From assembly GCA_947568835.1 (NCBI GenBank), contig OX387606.1, positions 15,252,001 to 15,316,000 on the forward strand: DNA of 64,000 bases, given 5' to 3'. Positions 13,901-26,600 of this stretch are shown here, one piece after another (positions within the stretch are counted from its first letter, which is position 1; every line of letters begins with the position of its first letter). This DNA comes from Protonemura montana (lineage: Eukaryota > Arthropoda > Insecta > Plecoptera > Nemouridae). Made by a program: the position numbers and the translations under genes. The notes under the pieces were generated by a model. It made no database searches and had not been told where the DNA came from. It was given only the letters and a program-made list of their open reading frames with translations.

Positions 13901-16900
13901 AGCCATTTATGGCGCATTGATTTATAGTAATTAGGCTGTCACTGTTTAACATTTTCATTAGAGAGCTTATAAGTCAACGCAGTTTTGCATTTACTCGGGC
14001 AACAAATAATGATGTTCCGATGAGTTCCGTTGCACCGAATATTATGGTAATCAAGCAATTTTCAGATCACACGATAGCCCAGCTGTTTAATGAGCCATTA
14101 CCTGGCGAAATCAATTAGAATTTCTGATAGAACAATGAAGTTTGCAAGCCGAGCGGATTAATAAAGTAAATGTTTCGACGCGCGATTTCCGGCATCGAAG
14201 CTCATGAGGAAGCGTAGCTGACGGATCTGTGTTGTTATTTTCCACGTGGTATCGTTCTCAAAATGCATCGGACCGTTGCGAAGGAACACAGAATACGACT
14301 GAAACTGTGTTAAATGGGATAATAGTTCGACTCTCATCACGATTATGAAGCTCTGCTGTCTCGAAAGACAAGCATTAGTCTTAGTCTGAGCAGATCGTGT
14401 GCTGTCTTATCTTGTTGGTCAGTCGAAACGCGAAGGAGTTCGGTTCGAGACCAACTGAATGGTTGCACCCCGAAGCGATGATAGCTGCTTCATCATGTAA
14501 AAATAACTATGCGAGTTAATTTTTAGTGGTAGTGGCAGGCGAAGTGAACGCCTCCAAGAGGTTCATTCAATGTATGGGAGTATGTAAATCAGTTGGGTCT
14601 GAGGAAATATATTCTGAAAAGATTATTTCATATTCGTCTTTTTGCTTGGCCACGGTGATTACAGTTAACCCAGTGTATTACACAGGTGGGGCGCGGTGGT
14701 TGGAGATATGAACTCTTAAAAAATAAGAGATAATTAAGTGGAAGTGATTTTATTTTATCGTAAACATCACATTTATTATCTTACACGTTAAATTACGGAT
14801 GTATGGCAGAGCAGTGTTAGATTTTGATAAATGATTATTGAAAGCTTAATTTATCTTTTTTCCCTGAAAGTTGGGCTTGGTCTTTAGCAGTATTGTCCTA
14901 ATTATTCAAGTGCATTTTTCTTTGATGATAAACGACTTTATCTTAGACCTAGTTAATTATAAGTGGTTGTCCACTATTTACTGTTCTAATTATAACCAAA
15001 AACAACCAGAAATAGCGAGCCAGCCTATGTTTAGCACCAACTGCGTGTAGTTTGCTGGCGTTCACGCTGGGAACAACAACATTCGAGTGTTTCTCAATTT
15101 CTTCGCTTTATTTGAACTCTTTATCGGTGAACACAGTGCAAAGCAAAATAGAGCGGCTTAATTAGATACGTGCAATTATACTCTGTTGTTGGATTAAAGT
15201 CTTATAAACCATCTCTAAATAATAAATAGAAAACACTGATATCGGTACTATGCAAATACGCATAACTCGTGACGTAAGATTCTCCTTGGTTTCCAAAATC
15301 GGATGGGATCTCACGTGGTCTGCTTGTCGTGGTAAGTGTAAACGCGTCAATCCTTGCAAACCGAAACATTTGCCATGGTTTTTCGCTCCAGATCTTTCTC
15401 ATCTTCAGTCCAATTAATTATTGTGAATACGCATTTCTGCTCTAGTATTCATGTTTGTGGGTTTTGACTTTTGGCACTTTCCATCGATCACTGTAATCGT
15501 GATAGCATTACCTTAACATTAGCTTGCCAAAATCGGTTGTTCCATGACAATTTGGAACGCCTGTAACATAATTGAAATAGAAGGAAACTTACCATATCCA
15601 CCAAATTGAATACTGTATATAGAATCTAACAACGAGTGGTCATTATGGATATACTTCCTTGCCCCGTTAATGAGCTACAATGAACCAAACCAACACCATT
15701 CGAGTGTTCAGTGCGATGCATCTTATTTGAAGATGACCAATCACCACTGACACCCGTCCGCACCAAATCTTCCGTCGCTTGTCACGACTTTGCAGGCAAA
15801 TGCATAGAATCATCGATGGTATCTAAGGCACTCATTAGATGTGGCCTAATTTAAACAAACCTAACTGTTATGCATTATTATACCTTTAAGGCGTAACGTA
15901 CTCAATGCATTATGACTTGGCGAGGAATCTAATCTGGATTTCAATGCGGTATAATATGCCAATTGGCAATGAAAGAAATGGTATTTACTTTCATCGATGT
16001 GTAAAGAGGTGGGCTATAATTTCGAAGCGTCATGATCAGTATCATAAAATGGAATCATTTAAACACGCTGATTGACTTTGGAATGGCGGTTCTAGCACAG
16101 TTCGAACATTTCTAAAATGAGCTGCTTCAATGTACTTTTTCCAGTTTATTCTTAAGCTGCTAACCAGTTGGTGTTCTTCAAAAGTCAAAACATCCCACAC
16201 CACAATATTGAATGTTTACTGCCAAAAAGCCCTGTTCTTTGTCGGTCACCATCGTGAGTGCTCTTTTTAGTGATTTCTAGCGAGGCATTGAGTGTTTCGT
16301 GGCTGAGTATGTCCTCATGCCCAAAGAATGCCATGCGGTGCACACATTTCGCGCCCAGGTGGGTGGTGGACCTACCCAGACAAAGTCTACGTCGGGGCGC
16401 TTGGTTCTTGCCGGATGCTCGCGTGGTTTCGTGCCGAACTGGAAACCTTTGTGTTTTCTCACACAGAGGTTTACCTGAAAATTAGCCTCATGGCTCGCAA
16501 TTCTGTCGTATACAAGGCAATTCGCTGCCAGCGTTATTAGCACGCCCAGTTGGCAAACATAGTATGATAATATTGACATTTTACTTTGCGTTCATTGAGT
16601 GGTGCGCTGTGTGTAACTGAAAATCAGGAACTGCATCGCGAGGTAATGGTACACAAAGCCGAATAAACGAAAGTGTGATGACTCAAGATGACCAATGATG
16701 TTCGATAGCCTTCGAGTGTCTGCCAAAATCAGTATTACAAATATGTGATTGATCGGTTAGTGGGGTTATGTAAATGGAAAATGTATTTTAGAACCTTGGC
16801 TCGATAATAACAACAATCTATATACATAAATAATATATGCATTTATATATTTATACGGTTAGGCAGGCGCCCATATTCTGATACACGTCTTGTGCTGTTT

Positions 16901-18517
16901 AGCACATGCGGTCGAAAGGCTTCCCTACCCCTAGCCGGGGTCAAATGACCTAAATTCATTCAAAGCTCCGCGGCCCTCACCGCAGACTCCAGATGCATCT
17001 CCGTCGACAGCCGCGAACCTTCGCAGACATGTAAGCCGATCCTCATCGGCCTCAACTTAGGTCTTCGCGTTGTCAAAGAACATAAATCGTTGCCTTATCG
17101 CGCGGCTTATGCCTCCTTGTCCAGCTGTTGGCAAAGATGGCATTCTTGTCCTAATCCACTTTGATGACGTCAACTATACACAGTGGCCGGCCGGCCGTAC
17201 GATTGATGCAGTTTCCATGGCAACCGAGCTGGCTGGACCACTCGCGGCCCAAGTCTGGGGAACAATGAGCAATGAGCATTGGAACCGGTTCGGACCCAGC
17301 CTAGTCATGGTTGCAAGAAAAACATTTGAATAAGAGCTAAGTTCAAACTCACCTTGCCTTGCTCGCTATTGGCAGCGTTGGCAGCGTTGGCAGCGGGTGA
17401 AGTGGATGCAGCGGCCGGCAGCGCCGTGGTCGTCTTAAGTAGAAAGATAAAAGTAAAAAACGCAACAAAAAAAGAGAGCGCCCTCAGCAACACCTACTAT
17501 TGAGGATGGATGGTGTTCAATAGGGAATTGTTGAAAGAGTTTTGGCATCATGCGAGTTGTCAGAAGACGTATGAAGTGCACAAAGTACAATCTTACGTCA
17601 TCCGTTAAATTGTATGAATTATTGTCTTGTGTATAGCGATGGTTAGAAGAACCTACCAGTCGAATGACTTGCCTTTTATTGCCACCTTTGGTTTGAATTA
17701 TGGTCGGATTGAATCTCTCGCCCCACCCCCATAATATAATATGCTATCTTCGCCCTCACAGCTCTTCCAGACGAGATTCAATGACCTGAGTTCCAGTTGA
17801 AAGAAAAAACGCGTAAAATTGGCGAACTCTATTGCCGCTGCAGGAGATCAAAGGGTTAGGTCTATAACAGAAAGAACCGTGTGCTGATTCATTCCAGTCA
17901 TATTTTCTTTTATGTTTGCATGGTTCGTCTCTGCCATCACAGACTAATTATTTAAATAGAAATATGGCCACTTCTCACACGTACACTTGTATTTCACAGC
18001 CATCGAAGTAAAGAGGAACTTGCAGTATCAACAAGCTCATGCATTCTGAAATGCATGGCTGAAACCACAAAATTGATCGCTACTTGTTGCAATTTCTTTG
18101 AAATTGCGATGCCTCATGGGCAGGATATTTTTATTAATAGGTACCCTCTCAACCTGAAACAAAACAAATCTGAACAACCTGTACATCTTCATGGCATTGT
18201 TTTTGACCGAAAATTTTTTTTCATAAACTAAGTTTGGCCAGCCTCACAACGAAAAAGACAAGTGATGGTTAGACAGAAAACAATACAAAGCATACCCACG
18301 AATGCGGTCATTCTGTGCTTCCTCGGATAATATCTTAAACAAAACAAAAAAAAATCCAAATCTTTTAAAGTTTTAGCGCGGAGCCATTGAATTCCATGAT
18401 ATGAGCACAGTTACAGGCTTGGTTTGGTTCATGGTATGGCCTGGGCCTATCCTTATACCATGGGTTTGGTTAGGTTTGGGACTCTGTATGCTAAACCCAC
18501 ACGTTCTTCTGTTCCAG
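7929..18517. other. Presumed first intron of Shroom, or upstream flank
   Basis: About 10.6 kb with no supported exon on either strand. It holds the 5S-derived SINE at 11780-12182. A tidy open segment at 13556-13661 and a minus-strand hydrophobic segment at 17352-17493 were considered and not accepted. If 7825-7928 is not the upstream exon, the true 5' exon of Shroom lies elsewhere in this interval or left of the window. Confidence 0.4.
11780..12182 (+). mobile_element. 5S-rRNA-derived SINE, copy A
   Basis: The head matches the internal promoter half of 5S rRNA: GGTTCTC then GATCACCGAAGTTAAGCAAC (box A region) and TTGGATGGGTGACC at 11832-11845 (box C). A body of about 250 bp follows, then a CATCAT/CATCCTC-rich stretch, then a tail ending AAACACCACAAAT. 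The same order is found reversed at 49981-50334 and in split form at 54921-55406, which makes it an interspersed repeat and not a 5S gene. SINE3-type elements carry a 5S-derived head and are transcribed by RNA polymerase III; the family assignment is inference. The outer ends are approximate. Confidence 0.8.
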
Positions 18518-18813
18518 CTTGCTTCAATCCCCGAATGGCCGATGTTCGATCCCATGGCAGATGGCACGAGATGTGGTGGCCTCCCCACGCCTCATGATGG
18601 CCGCCCAGTCCACTCCCAACCTCCAGCTCCATCAACAGCAGCATCAGCAGCAACCGTCGCCTCTTCAGGGACCTCTTCACGTGTCCAAGGGCTCCATCTA
18701 CTCGTATCTGCACAACCAGTCGGGTCTCAACTTTGCCCCAGTTGTTCACCCTCAGCAGCAGCAGCAATGGGAACAGCAGCTACCTAATCAGCAGCCCTGG
18801 CCTCGCGATGCTG
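18518..18813 (+). CDS. shroom: Shroom, exon encoding residues ~33-132
   Basis: Acceptor TTCTGTTCCAG, donor GCTG followed by GTAAGC. The frame gives a low-complexity segment with STPNLQLHQQQHQQQPSPLQ and a second glutamine run (PQQQQQWEQQLPNQQP). Shroom proteins are large cytoplasmic scaffolds that bind actin filaments and recruit Rho kinase to apical junctions to drive constriction. This N-terminal part is disordered and I assign it by frame continuity with the later exons. It enters in phase 2 and leaves in phase 1, matching the exon at 22453. This is the most upstream Shroom exon I hold as firm. Confidence 0.72.
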
Positions 18814-21800
18814 GTAAGCTCGCTTAACTTGATTGTGCCACGAGATAACACAAATGATGGATGTGATAATTGGGTAATAGAGGTAGAACTCGAACTGAAA
18901 AGTTGTGAATGAAAATAGCAAGTTATGCGTAATATATTGTATCTCTAGTGTCAAAGAAGTTCCCTATTTACGGAAAGAATGATTGAAAGTGTCCAGAACA
19001 CACATTAAAATGTTCGGAAAAGATTTCTTTTGATTATATAGTATGGATGACCTTGATTTTCTTAAAATTTGCGAGCGTCACCGGTGGCAGCTCCACTCAA
19101 TTTGCACTCGGCTTACAAGGCACACAGTCAGCTCGTCCCATCAAAGAAGTAGCCATGGGCGATCTAATGAGCGAGATCCTACTGATAGCTTCGTGCAAAT
19201 TGTCCGAAGGCGATGTGGAATAGTTAGCCGTTTAAAAGATGGATCCCTACACTCTTCTTAATTATGAACTTAACTTGTTTTAAATTATTTAATGGCTTCA
19301 ATTTCAAGAGTCAAGACTCGCAATTTTGTGGTTTCAAACGTCCACAGTATTTCCTAGGCGTCTTAAAGCCTCTTTCTGTTGGAATTGGTTTATCTGATTG
19401 GTTGGTTCCTTCAGAAATCACATTCATCTGCATTCTACTGTCCACCACATGACGAAGATTTATATTCCAAGTGCACTCCTCCTTCCTACCTTGCTACTTT
19501 ACTCATTGGCTTTTTTCAACACTGTATAAAATGCGCAGAGAGGCATTGATTATCTCTTCGTATAGTATACGATATTCGTCTTCGTCTTCGTCTTCGTCTT
19601 CGTCTTCGTTATTCGTCTTCGTATAAGATGTCTTCGTATCCAGAACTACACCCACTTTATTTTGATGGTTATGCCTTCTTCACGATATTTGTCCGTTACA
19701 ATATTAATCGAAAAAGTCTGGCTCTTGAAAATAAATTCACAAGTGTTAAGTGTCGGCCAAAGATCAGGTCGGAGGTGAGATCGTTCAGAAAATAATCATA
19801 TTCTTCGACAGTTGAAAGGCAGGAAGGCAATACAGACAATCAGCACACACCGTTAATCCTGGTTAAATATGTGGGGTACGAAAAAGACGGATCCTTCAGT
19901 TACTCTCAATCCTTCACGATTTATCACGATTGTTGACGGGCTCCTACTATTTTTACTCTACAGTGTCCACTCAATAAGCATGGATGCACACAATACAAAG
20001 ATGGACAGTTTTACGATTTACTTTCGAAAGCGACAAAAAATATGGTTGCTGTGTTAACTCCCATGTTAAGACAAATTTGGTAGAAACTTATTTGTGACAG
20101 TGCATATCGTGACAGCAGACATAAAGGTGTCCCAATTCACATGCATAGGTCAGGGATTTGGCGATAAGCAACATCAACACACCTAACTCTCCTTATCGTC
20201 AGTGCACAGTTTGACAGCATTGACACACATTACGAATTGGAGTCAGTTTCCTGCATCTATCATCGAAGATCAGCAATGAACTTCAACTAGTGGACAAACA
20301 GCCCAAGTCTCACTAAAAAGTAAAAAAAAAGGCTAAACAAAGAAGAAACCCTCCCTTACGAACCTTTTCCAAACGCGAGCAAACATCCTACGACTCTTGA
20401 GAAGTCTATTTCCAAAGAGCACAAAAAAAAAACGGCGACTTGTATCTCGACTTGCTGCATGAGAACAAGCCGGTATGGAAACCATATTACCATCGTCAGG
20501 TAATTGTTAATCATCGAGTCGAATCATTAATCAAATGCTAACACGTTGGGGTCAAGAACTAAGAAGCCTAAAGATTGTAGATAGATGCACCATGCGTACC
20601 GTGCACTTAAAACACTGATGAAATCCACTACGCGTACGATGGCGTACAACTAGTTATTCAGACTCGCGATTTGAAAGAGTTTACGTTCATAAGAATAATA
20701 ACCATTATTATATTCACATTCCAGGACGCATGGTGATTTTTTCTTTCGGTTAAATTTGATAGCAAGGAGCAATCAAAATGCTCCCTGTGGCTGAACTGTG
20801 TGAAAAAGAGACGAGTAGAGATATCTAGAAGACATTAGCATGTAATTTGGGGATTCGGAAAGAAATTTTAACCGAAGTGAACCCTGGCCCATCGCCGTTC
20901 CATGAAGAAGCAGCGAAAAGTTACTGGAAATTAAAATAGGTCCTATACTTCCGCAGTCAGATAGCCAGGCTTGCCTAGTATAATACCACGGTTTTGTGAG
21001 AGATTGCGAAATGGGTGACAATCTGAACCAGGTACCAGGGGCCTATTAGAACCTCGTGGGTTGTGGTGTGCGCTGACAAAAACGGTGAGTATACGGTAAT
21101 TTTCGGGCAACCTGGTTAGATGGGGGGGGGGGGGGGGAGACAAATGTATACATTTTGTTCGATTTCGTTGTGCAATACGCAGCACACCTTAAACGTATTG
21201 AGAGTTCTGCTGAACCCATTATTTACTTTTCCACGATCTAATTATTGCCTTATGCATCAGCTTAGGTACTAAAGTTTAACCTAAAATCAGTAAAACCAAT
21301 ACCACGAACGGAACATAGGGATATTATTTTGATGATCAAGTCGAAATTTTGGGAGCCACAAAATAGGGCGAGTAAGAATATATATATATTTTTTATATAA
21401 AGACTTGGGTGTCTTCCGTATGGGTGCCTGTACCCAGGACTAAATCACTGCCCGTGGGTGCTTGCTGTATTTACCATATACCTATCGACTCGATGGATCT
21501 GCATTTTTTAACGACTTTTCTGACACTTCGTTTTTTTTTTGTCTTGACGCCCTAAACTTTCGTCTCAAGAATTCCCGTTAGTGAGTGAGATTTTCACCCG
21601 ATATTTACGACTATTGCAGTGTCCAGTGAAAGAATGGCCAGTCCACCGAAATGTCAACCATTATGCGCCCATTATTTTTATTGCCCCTAAAAAACCTTCA
21701 CCTAAGCTACCATCTATGAGCATGGGAATTATAAGACTGCATTTGTTGCGTGTTGCAAAAAAAAACTTTCAATCTTTTATGATCATGCGATCACCGAGGT

Positions 21801-22452
21801 TTATCGGTAGGTAACAAGGCACAAGCCACCGGCAAGTTGTTCCGTGGTGGTTTCAGCTTCAATCTCACCTTCAGAAATCGGCAGAAATGAAAAAGAAATA
21901 TTGGGCTGCATTCATGAAAGCATGCTTATGTTGTTAGCGGGACTATCTAAGCACTCGAATTATTTTGCTTTGAGAAAAAACGCGTCTTTTCCTGGCCTGT
22001 GCTTACTCCAACCGACTAGTATCAACATTCCAAGATTGCGAATGCGAAGACATAAGTTTTTGATATATTTAAAGAAAAGCTCATGGTAAACTGTGCCCTT
22101 CCGGTTGCAAAAAGATGTTCATGCCAGCCTGACCATCCAAATTAGTGTTAACCACGTGGGACAATAAATTACCGTAATTTTGGCAAGCAACTCTTCTGAA
22201 AAGACCGCGCCTTGGTCAAAAACATGTCGTATCCAAACAAACCTACCACACCAAAGTAATCGCAACTTGCATCTCGGTACAGTTTCAAGTCTGCTATAGT
22301 GATTTATGTTTGTCTCTCAGATAGCACAAGCAACACTGCGTTGGTGTTTTGACAGAAGAAACCACAGACAGTAAATCACCAACGAAACAGCGAGCTACTA
22401 TCACACAAGTCAATCAATTTAGATTCTAACCAGCGGCTTGCTTTGTCTGCAG

Positions 22453-22712
22453 GTTCTCCGCCCCCCGCGCCACCAGTGCGCGACTCTTCCAGCCTCAAAG
22501 GGGTCAAGTATGGCCCCGGCCACGAGAAGTTCCCGTCGTGGCCCATGTCGCCGACTGCCGATCCTAGTGCCGCCCCCGCAGGACTCGGGGCTCCCGGGGG
22601 AGGCAGCCACAGGTCCAAGTCGTGGACGGATCATACAAACTACCCGAAGGAGAACGGCATACCGTACACGAGACCTTATATGAAACGACCGAATCCGTCG
22701 TTCTCGCAGCAG
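22453..22712 (+). CDS. shroom: Shroom, exon encoding residues ~132-218
   Basis: Acceptor TTTGTCTGCAG, donor CAGCAG followed by GTAATT. A proline-rich opening (GSPPPAPPVRDSSSLKG) precedes KYGPGHEKFPSWP, KSWTDHTNYPKE and PYMKRPNPSFSQQ. Clusters of Trp, Tyr and Pro in a disordered background look like short binding motifs. It enters with one carried base (G plus GT gives Gly) and ends in phase 0. GC content is far above the flanking introns, as for the other exons of this gene. Confidence 0.82.
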
Positions 22713-23445
22713 GTAATTGTTTATTTGCTCGAGTGGAATTTGGTTGGCGTAATTTCTTGCGAGAAAATTAATTGATGGTGATTAGAGTTTTTTTGTTGCA
22801 ACTTGGTTGGCGATTAATTCCTGCCGCCCACATATCAGAGTTGAAAGATTTTTAATTAATCTCGTTTAAAATTTAGAGAGGAGCAGTATCCTATGCAAAC
22901 AAATTAACAATTTGTTGGTTTAGGTAGCCTTTATCTTAAAAAGTACAGTATATTTTCAAATTACCTCATGCATAAAAAAAATTAAAGTTACTTCACAGTG
23001 AACTGCAATTTAAATTTATCAGATTAAGACCGTATATAAATCTTCCTTGCTGCAGATATAAATTATAAATTTTTCTAGAGTTCACTTTTCTTCAGTAACT
23101 AATAACTTAATTTAATTTAATATTTTCAAAATTGCTACCTGTCAACTGGAACTAATTACTAGAAAAAAAACCAATTATTTTTTAGCACGTGTTTTAATAA
23201 AGTAAATCAAGATTAAGACATGTTGCAATTCCTTTATTTGAGGTGTAACTCACCCATCATTCTACCCCTTTAACTAATTATTATGAGTTAAATAGAATTC
23301 CTAAATTTCTTGCACAAATATTCACACTAATTTCCTCCACATAATTTAATTTTAAAAAATCAAGATTCCCCTCAACATTCAATTCCCTCCATCTCCCTAA
23401 TCGTCAAAGACCGCGTTCACTGTGATTGTTTCATTTCGCTTCCAG

Positions 23446-23672
23446 CAGCTGAAGACGGTAATGGAACGTTGTGAGAAGATCTCACCTGAGACGTACCAGC
23501 CTCGAGACAAGCACTCCGCTCCAAGGCTCTATCTGCCGCGAATGGACCGCGAAGGGAAGCTGCTCGGAGACTCGGACTACATGGTGCCGTCCCCTCCCGA
23601 GCGCGACATCATTTCCACTAAGCCGCATCTCACGCAGGCAGATCTTGAGGAATACGCCAAGTCTCTTTCGAC
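23446..23672 (+). CDS. shroom: Shroom, exon encoding residues ~219-294
   Basis: Acceptor CGCTTCCAG, donor TCGAC followed by GTGAGT. The peptide runs QLKTVMERCEKISPETYQPR through SAPRLYLPRMDREGK to KPHLTQADLEEYAKSLST. The closing HLTQADLEEY recurs in the next exon. The acceptor is a tandem CAGCAG, so the first codon (Gln) may be included or skipped. Leaves in phase 2. Confidence 0.85.
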
Positions 23673-24335
23673 GTGAGTGTCGTGGCGAGAAGTCGTGCTA
23701 CAGAATGTTGCATTTGGCTTCGTTTAGTTGCATCAAAAGAGGTGTACTTGGGAATTGCTAATGGTGTTTTATGACACAACAACGAATGAGCAATGGGGAA
23801 GGTGTAGTTTTGAAAGTGTATTTATGTGCTAGTTTCAATGGTTGGTGGTAGCCATAATGAGAGATTTATCCCAAGTCTACAAAATCCACTATGTGCCAGT
23901 CTCACTGTTTGAAGTATCTCATTGACTATGGTGATGGCTCTTCAACTGACAGTTATCTTTTTAACCGAAACTGGCTCTCTTCCATTTTGTAACACTAACT
24001 GTTTTCTTTTAAATTCTGCATTAGGTACTCCTTTCTACAAAAGTGCCTTTTTTAAGGTCACAGAACTTCTCAATGCAAGGTTATGCAATATTGAAAAGCT
24101 ACCTATATTCAATAGAGGGAAAAGATGAAAAAGTTGCTACACACCTGAAAAATAGAACCAGAACCAGGGATAATTAAAAATTCATTTTATGACACTTTAC
24201 GTCTTGCACAAAATAAGAGCTTTTAAATTATAAAGCACAAGGTTTTCCTGAGTCCTGACATGGCTCCCATCAGATAAAATTTGTGCAATTTGGAAAAGTA
24301 CTCTCTTAACTCTCCGTGGTATGTTGCTCGTGCAG

Positions 24336-24593
24336 ATCTTACCGCGACCCGCAGCTGAGCAAGCTGGAGCTGGAGGAGTACGCGATGTCGTACCAGGAGC
24401 CAAAACCTCAGGTGCCACCAGCACACCTCACCCAAGCCGACCTTGAGGAATACCAGCGTAGCTACGACGAGTCATTGCGTCCGCAGCACGCCCACCAGCC
24501 TTCGTACGCTCAGTCCGAGGGCTACCACAGTTACGTGTCGTCAACGGACTCCACCATGGCAACTCCGTTCATGGACAGGCTCAGGAGGGACAG
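24336..24593 (+). CDS. shroom: Shroom, exon with repeated LEEY motifs
   Basis: Acceptor TGCTCGTGCAG, donor GACAG followed by GTAAGT. It carries two more versions of the motif that ends the previous exon: SKLELEEYAMSYQEP and HLTQADLEEYQRSYDES. A Tyr/Ser/Gln-rich segment (HQPSYAQSEGYHSYVSS) and PFMDRLRRDR follow. The carried AC plus A gives Thr at the junction; it leaves with AG carried. Residues about 294-380 of the long isoform. Confidence 0.85.
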
Positions 24594-25311
24594 GTAAGTT
24601 GTTTGGACAAGTGTGTTGGGTTGTTATGCGTTGACGTGCTGTTCATTTATGCAAGACGAGGCAGTAAATTGAACAGAGGTGGCTTTTTACTAAAGGCAAT
24701 CATATCTTATTTCAAAAGTGAAAAATATCCTGCAGAGTCAAGATTTTTACCATTTTTACCACTAATCTTGGATGAATTGTCGCAAATCACCACAGATGGC
24801 GTAAAGGCAGTGCACCCTTGCTCAAGTGGTTGGCTAGCATGAGCTAAGAAATCTTCTTGACTCTTCTGAAAGCTCGTGTTGTAAGAATTGGATTCTTATT
24901 TTTACAGTCAGTTAATAAAAACAGAATCGAAACTTTTAGAATTTTGGGATCAGACTTGAAATTGAAATCTTATTTATTTACATTTGGAATCGTAATTTAA
25001 TTTTAAATATATTCAAATTCTGACCCCTCATCTTGAAAGTGCTATTAACGAATAGCAAAACAATTTCAATCACTATTCCAAAGACAATTGCTGATTGGGA
25101 CGTTTTATTCTGAATTATTTACTCTTTGCCGGATTTTAAGATGGAACCGCTACCAGCCACTTGAAACCACCCTGTTGGAATCTCAGCATTCCTTGCAATT
25201 AGGAGATGGAATCCTGTATAAAAAAATCAATTAACTCAATTCACCACTTGACGAATGTGCTAAGATTAAATTATTTTGAGCAGTAATAACCTCTCAAGAA
25301 TCAATGCATAA

Positions 25312-25384
25312 CTAGGGACTCTAGCCCCGATATCCACCTGTTGAGGGTGTTGCTCTAACCATTTGAGCTAATTATAGCCTTTTT
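25312..25384 (-). repeat. Decayed tRNA-like sequence (SINE head or tRNA relic)
   Basis: Read on the minus strand it runs TAGCTCAAATGGTTAGAGCA (a good A box), CACCCTCAACAGGTGG in the anticodon-arm position, then GGGGCTAGAGTCCC where a T arm should be. The B box departs from GGTTCGANTCC, so it is not a working tRNA gene. It sits in the Shroom intron between exons 24336 and 25614. Confidence 0.5.
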
Positions 25385-25613
25385 GCGAGGATTTTAGTGT
25401 ATTCGATGAGATAGGTGAAAACTGAGGTTTGAGACCTAAGTTGGGCACGAATTTTTAAAAGATCATTAGTGTTTAATAATAAAATACTCTGCCCATTTCA
25501 AGCATTTGCAATTTAAATCAGATTTCATGTTCTAAGGTCACCTTTTATATACAGGTTAAGCTATTTATGTAACTGATACTCAATACTAACCTTTACCTCG
25601 TTTGCCTGTGTAG

Positions 25614-25833
25614 TGAGGCGGTGCGTCCAGTGCCAGGCCCGCAAACTGCTTGGCACGACGAGCCCGACCGTCCTGGCCGTGATAGCGTGGTCACAACCAG
25701 CTCTGGATCAGCCTCCAGCAGTGAGACCCTCAAGTGGCACGGCTCGCTTAGCGATGTCAGCGTCACCAGCAGTTCCTACGCCCACCACCAGGGTGGGTCG
25801 GCGTCGCGGCAGCTCATCGCACACAGTGCCAAG
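25614..25833 (+). CDS. shroom: Shroom, exon with the WHGSLSDVSV signature
   Basis: Acceptor TTTGCCTGTGTAG, donor GCCAAG followed by GTACGA. After a Pro/Asp-rich lead it encodes TSSGSASSSETLKWHGSLSD, then VSVTSSSYAHHQ and SRQLIAHSAK. WHGSLSDVSV and LIAHSAK followed across the splice by VQSPQRHNSESVLF form a strip I recall as conserved in Shroom proteins, in or near the actin-binding ASD1 region. It helps fix the gene identity. Residues about 380-453, ending in phase 0. Confidence 0.88.
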
Positions 25834-25940
25834 GTACGACTTCGAAGAACTGTACAGCAATTTTAAAGACTTTTCGAAGTTGTTATTGATGAGCTGAGCG
25901 AAACCTTGTGTTTCACTTTCTACAGAGAAAAATTCTTACC

Positions 25941-25985
25941 CTAAAGATGGCAGAGCGATCTCTGCCGAAACATCGGCACAAGTCC
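25941..25985 (+). ncRNA. Hammerhead-ribozyme-like core in a Shroom intron
   Basis: CTAAAGA at 25941-25947 (one change from the CUGANGA box), a perfect 7-bp stem GGCAGAG/CTCTGCC closed by the loop CGAT, then GAAAC at 25967-25971. That order (box, stem II, GAAA) is the hammerhead core. I cannot build convincing stems I and III, and the box change would probably weaken or abolish cleavage. Likely a relic of a Penelope-like element or retrozyme; this origin is inference. Confidence 0.42.
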
Positions 25986-26600
25986 TTTTTAGGACTAAAA
26001 ACCCTTAAAAAAAAAACATATACTGGAAAACCACAAGTCTGAATCACTTCTGTGTTTTTTTTTGTTCGTATTTTTGTTTGTGCCATAGCAGTCAAATGCC
26101 TGCTCCGATTTCAACAAAATTTGCCGAGCACATTTTCTTGATCTCAGGAAATATTTCAGAAAATTGGTCAAATAGTCTGAAACTATTCTAAATTTACAAA
26201 CATTTTCAGATTTTGTGTAACTTTTTGGAGTTGTACCACCAAAACTATTTGATTTTTTTTTACCAAACTTTTCCAAGATGTAAAATACATCAAAATTAAG
26301 TAGTTTCGAAGTTTTTGAGCCCGTAAGTGTTTTCTTTCTGTTAACCTTTCTGTTCACATTTTCTTCTTAATTTTATGAATTTTGCTGGTTTGCTACAACA
26401 TCGCTACGCTCATCTTACAACGCAACTCGAATTGCATTCGCGAAGCTCTAGTTTAAAAACCATACATACCCCTTGAAACTTCGTCAATGTTTTTAACACC
26501 GAATAAAAACTGACTGAGCCCAGCCACCGTTTCTATAAATAACTATTGTGAAATCTGAAAGTTCAAGTTCGCTTGATCTGTGTTTTTTTTTGGACATCTG

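Noticed and set aside
16309-16358. Short ATG segment ending at CAG-GTGGGT in phase 2, as a Shroom first exon
   Set aside because: Only 16 codons with random-like Cys-rich sequence; phase match alone is expected one time in three.
17352-17493. Minus-strand segment with hydrophobic run and Ala/Asn repeats ending at AAG-GTGAGT
   Set aside because: It looks like a signal peptide but has no ATG, only GTG/TTG, and stops lie just upstream. It would have to be an internal exon with a weak acceptor; no partner exons found.
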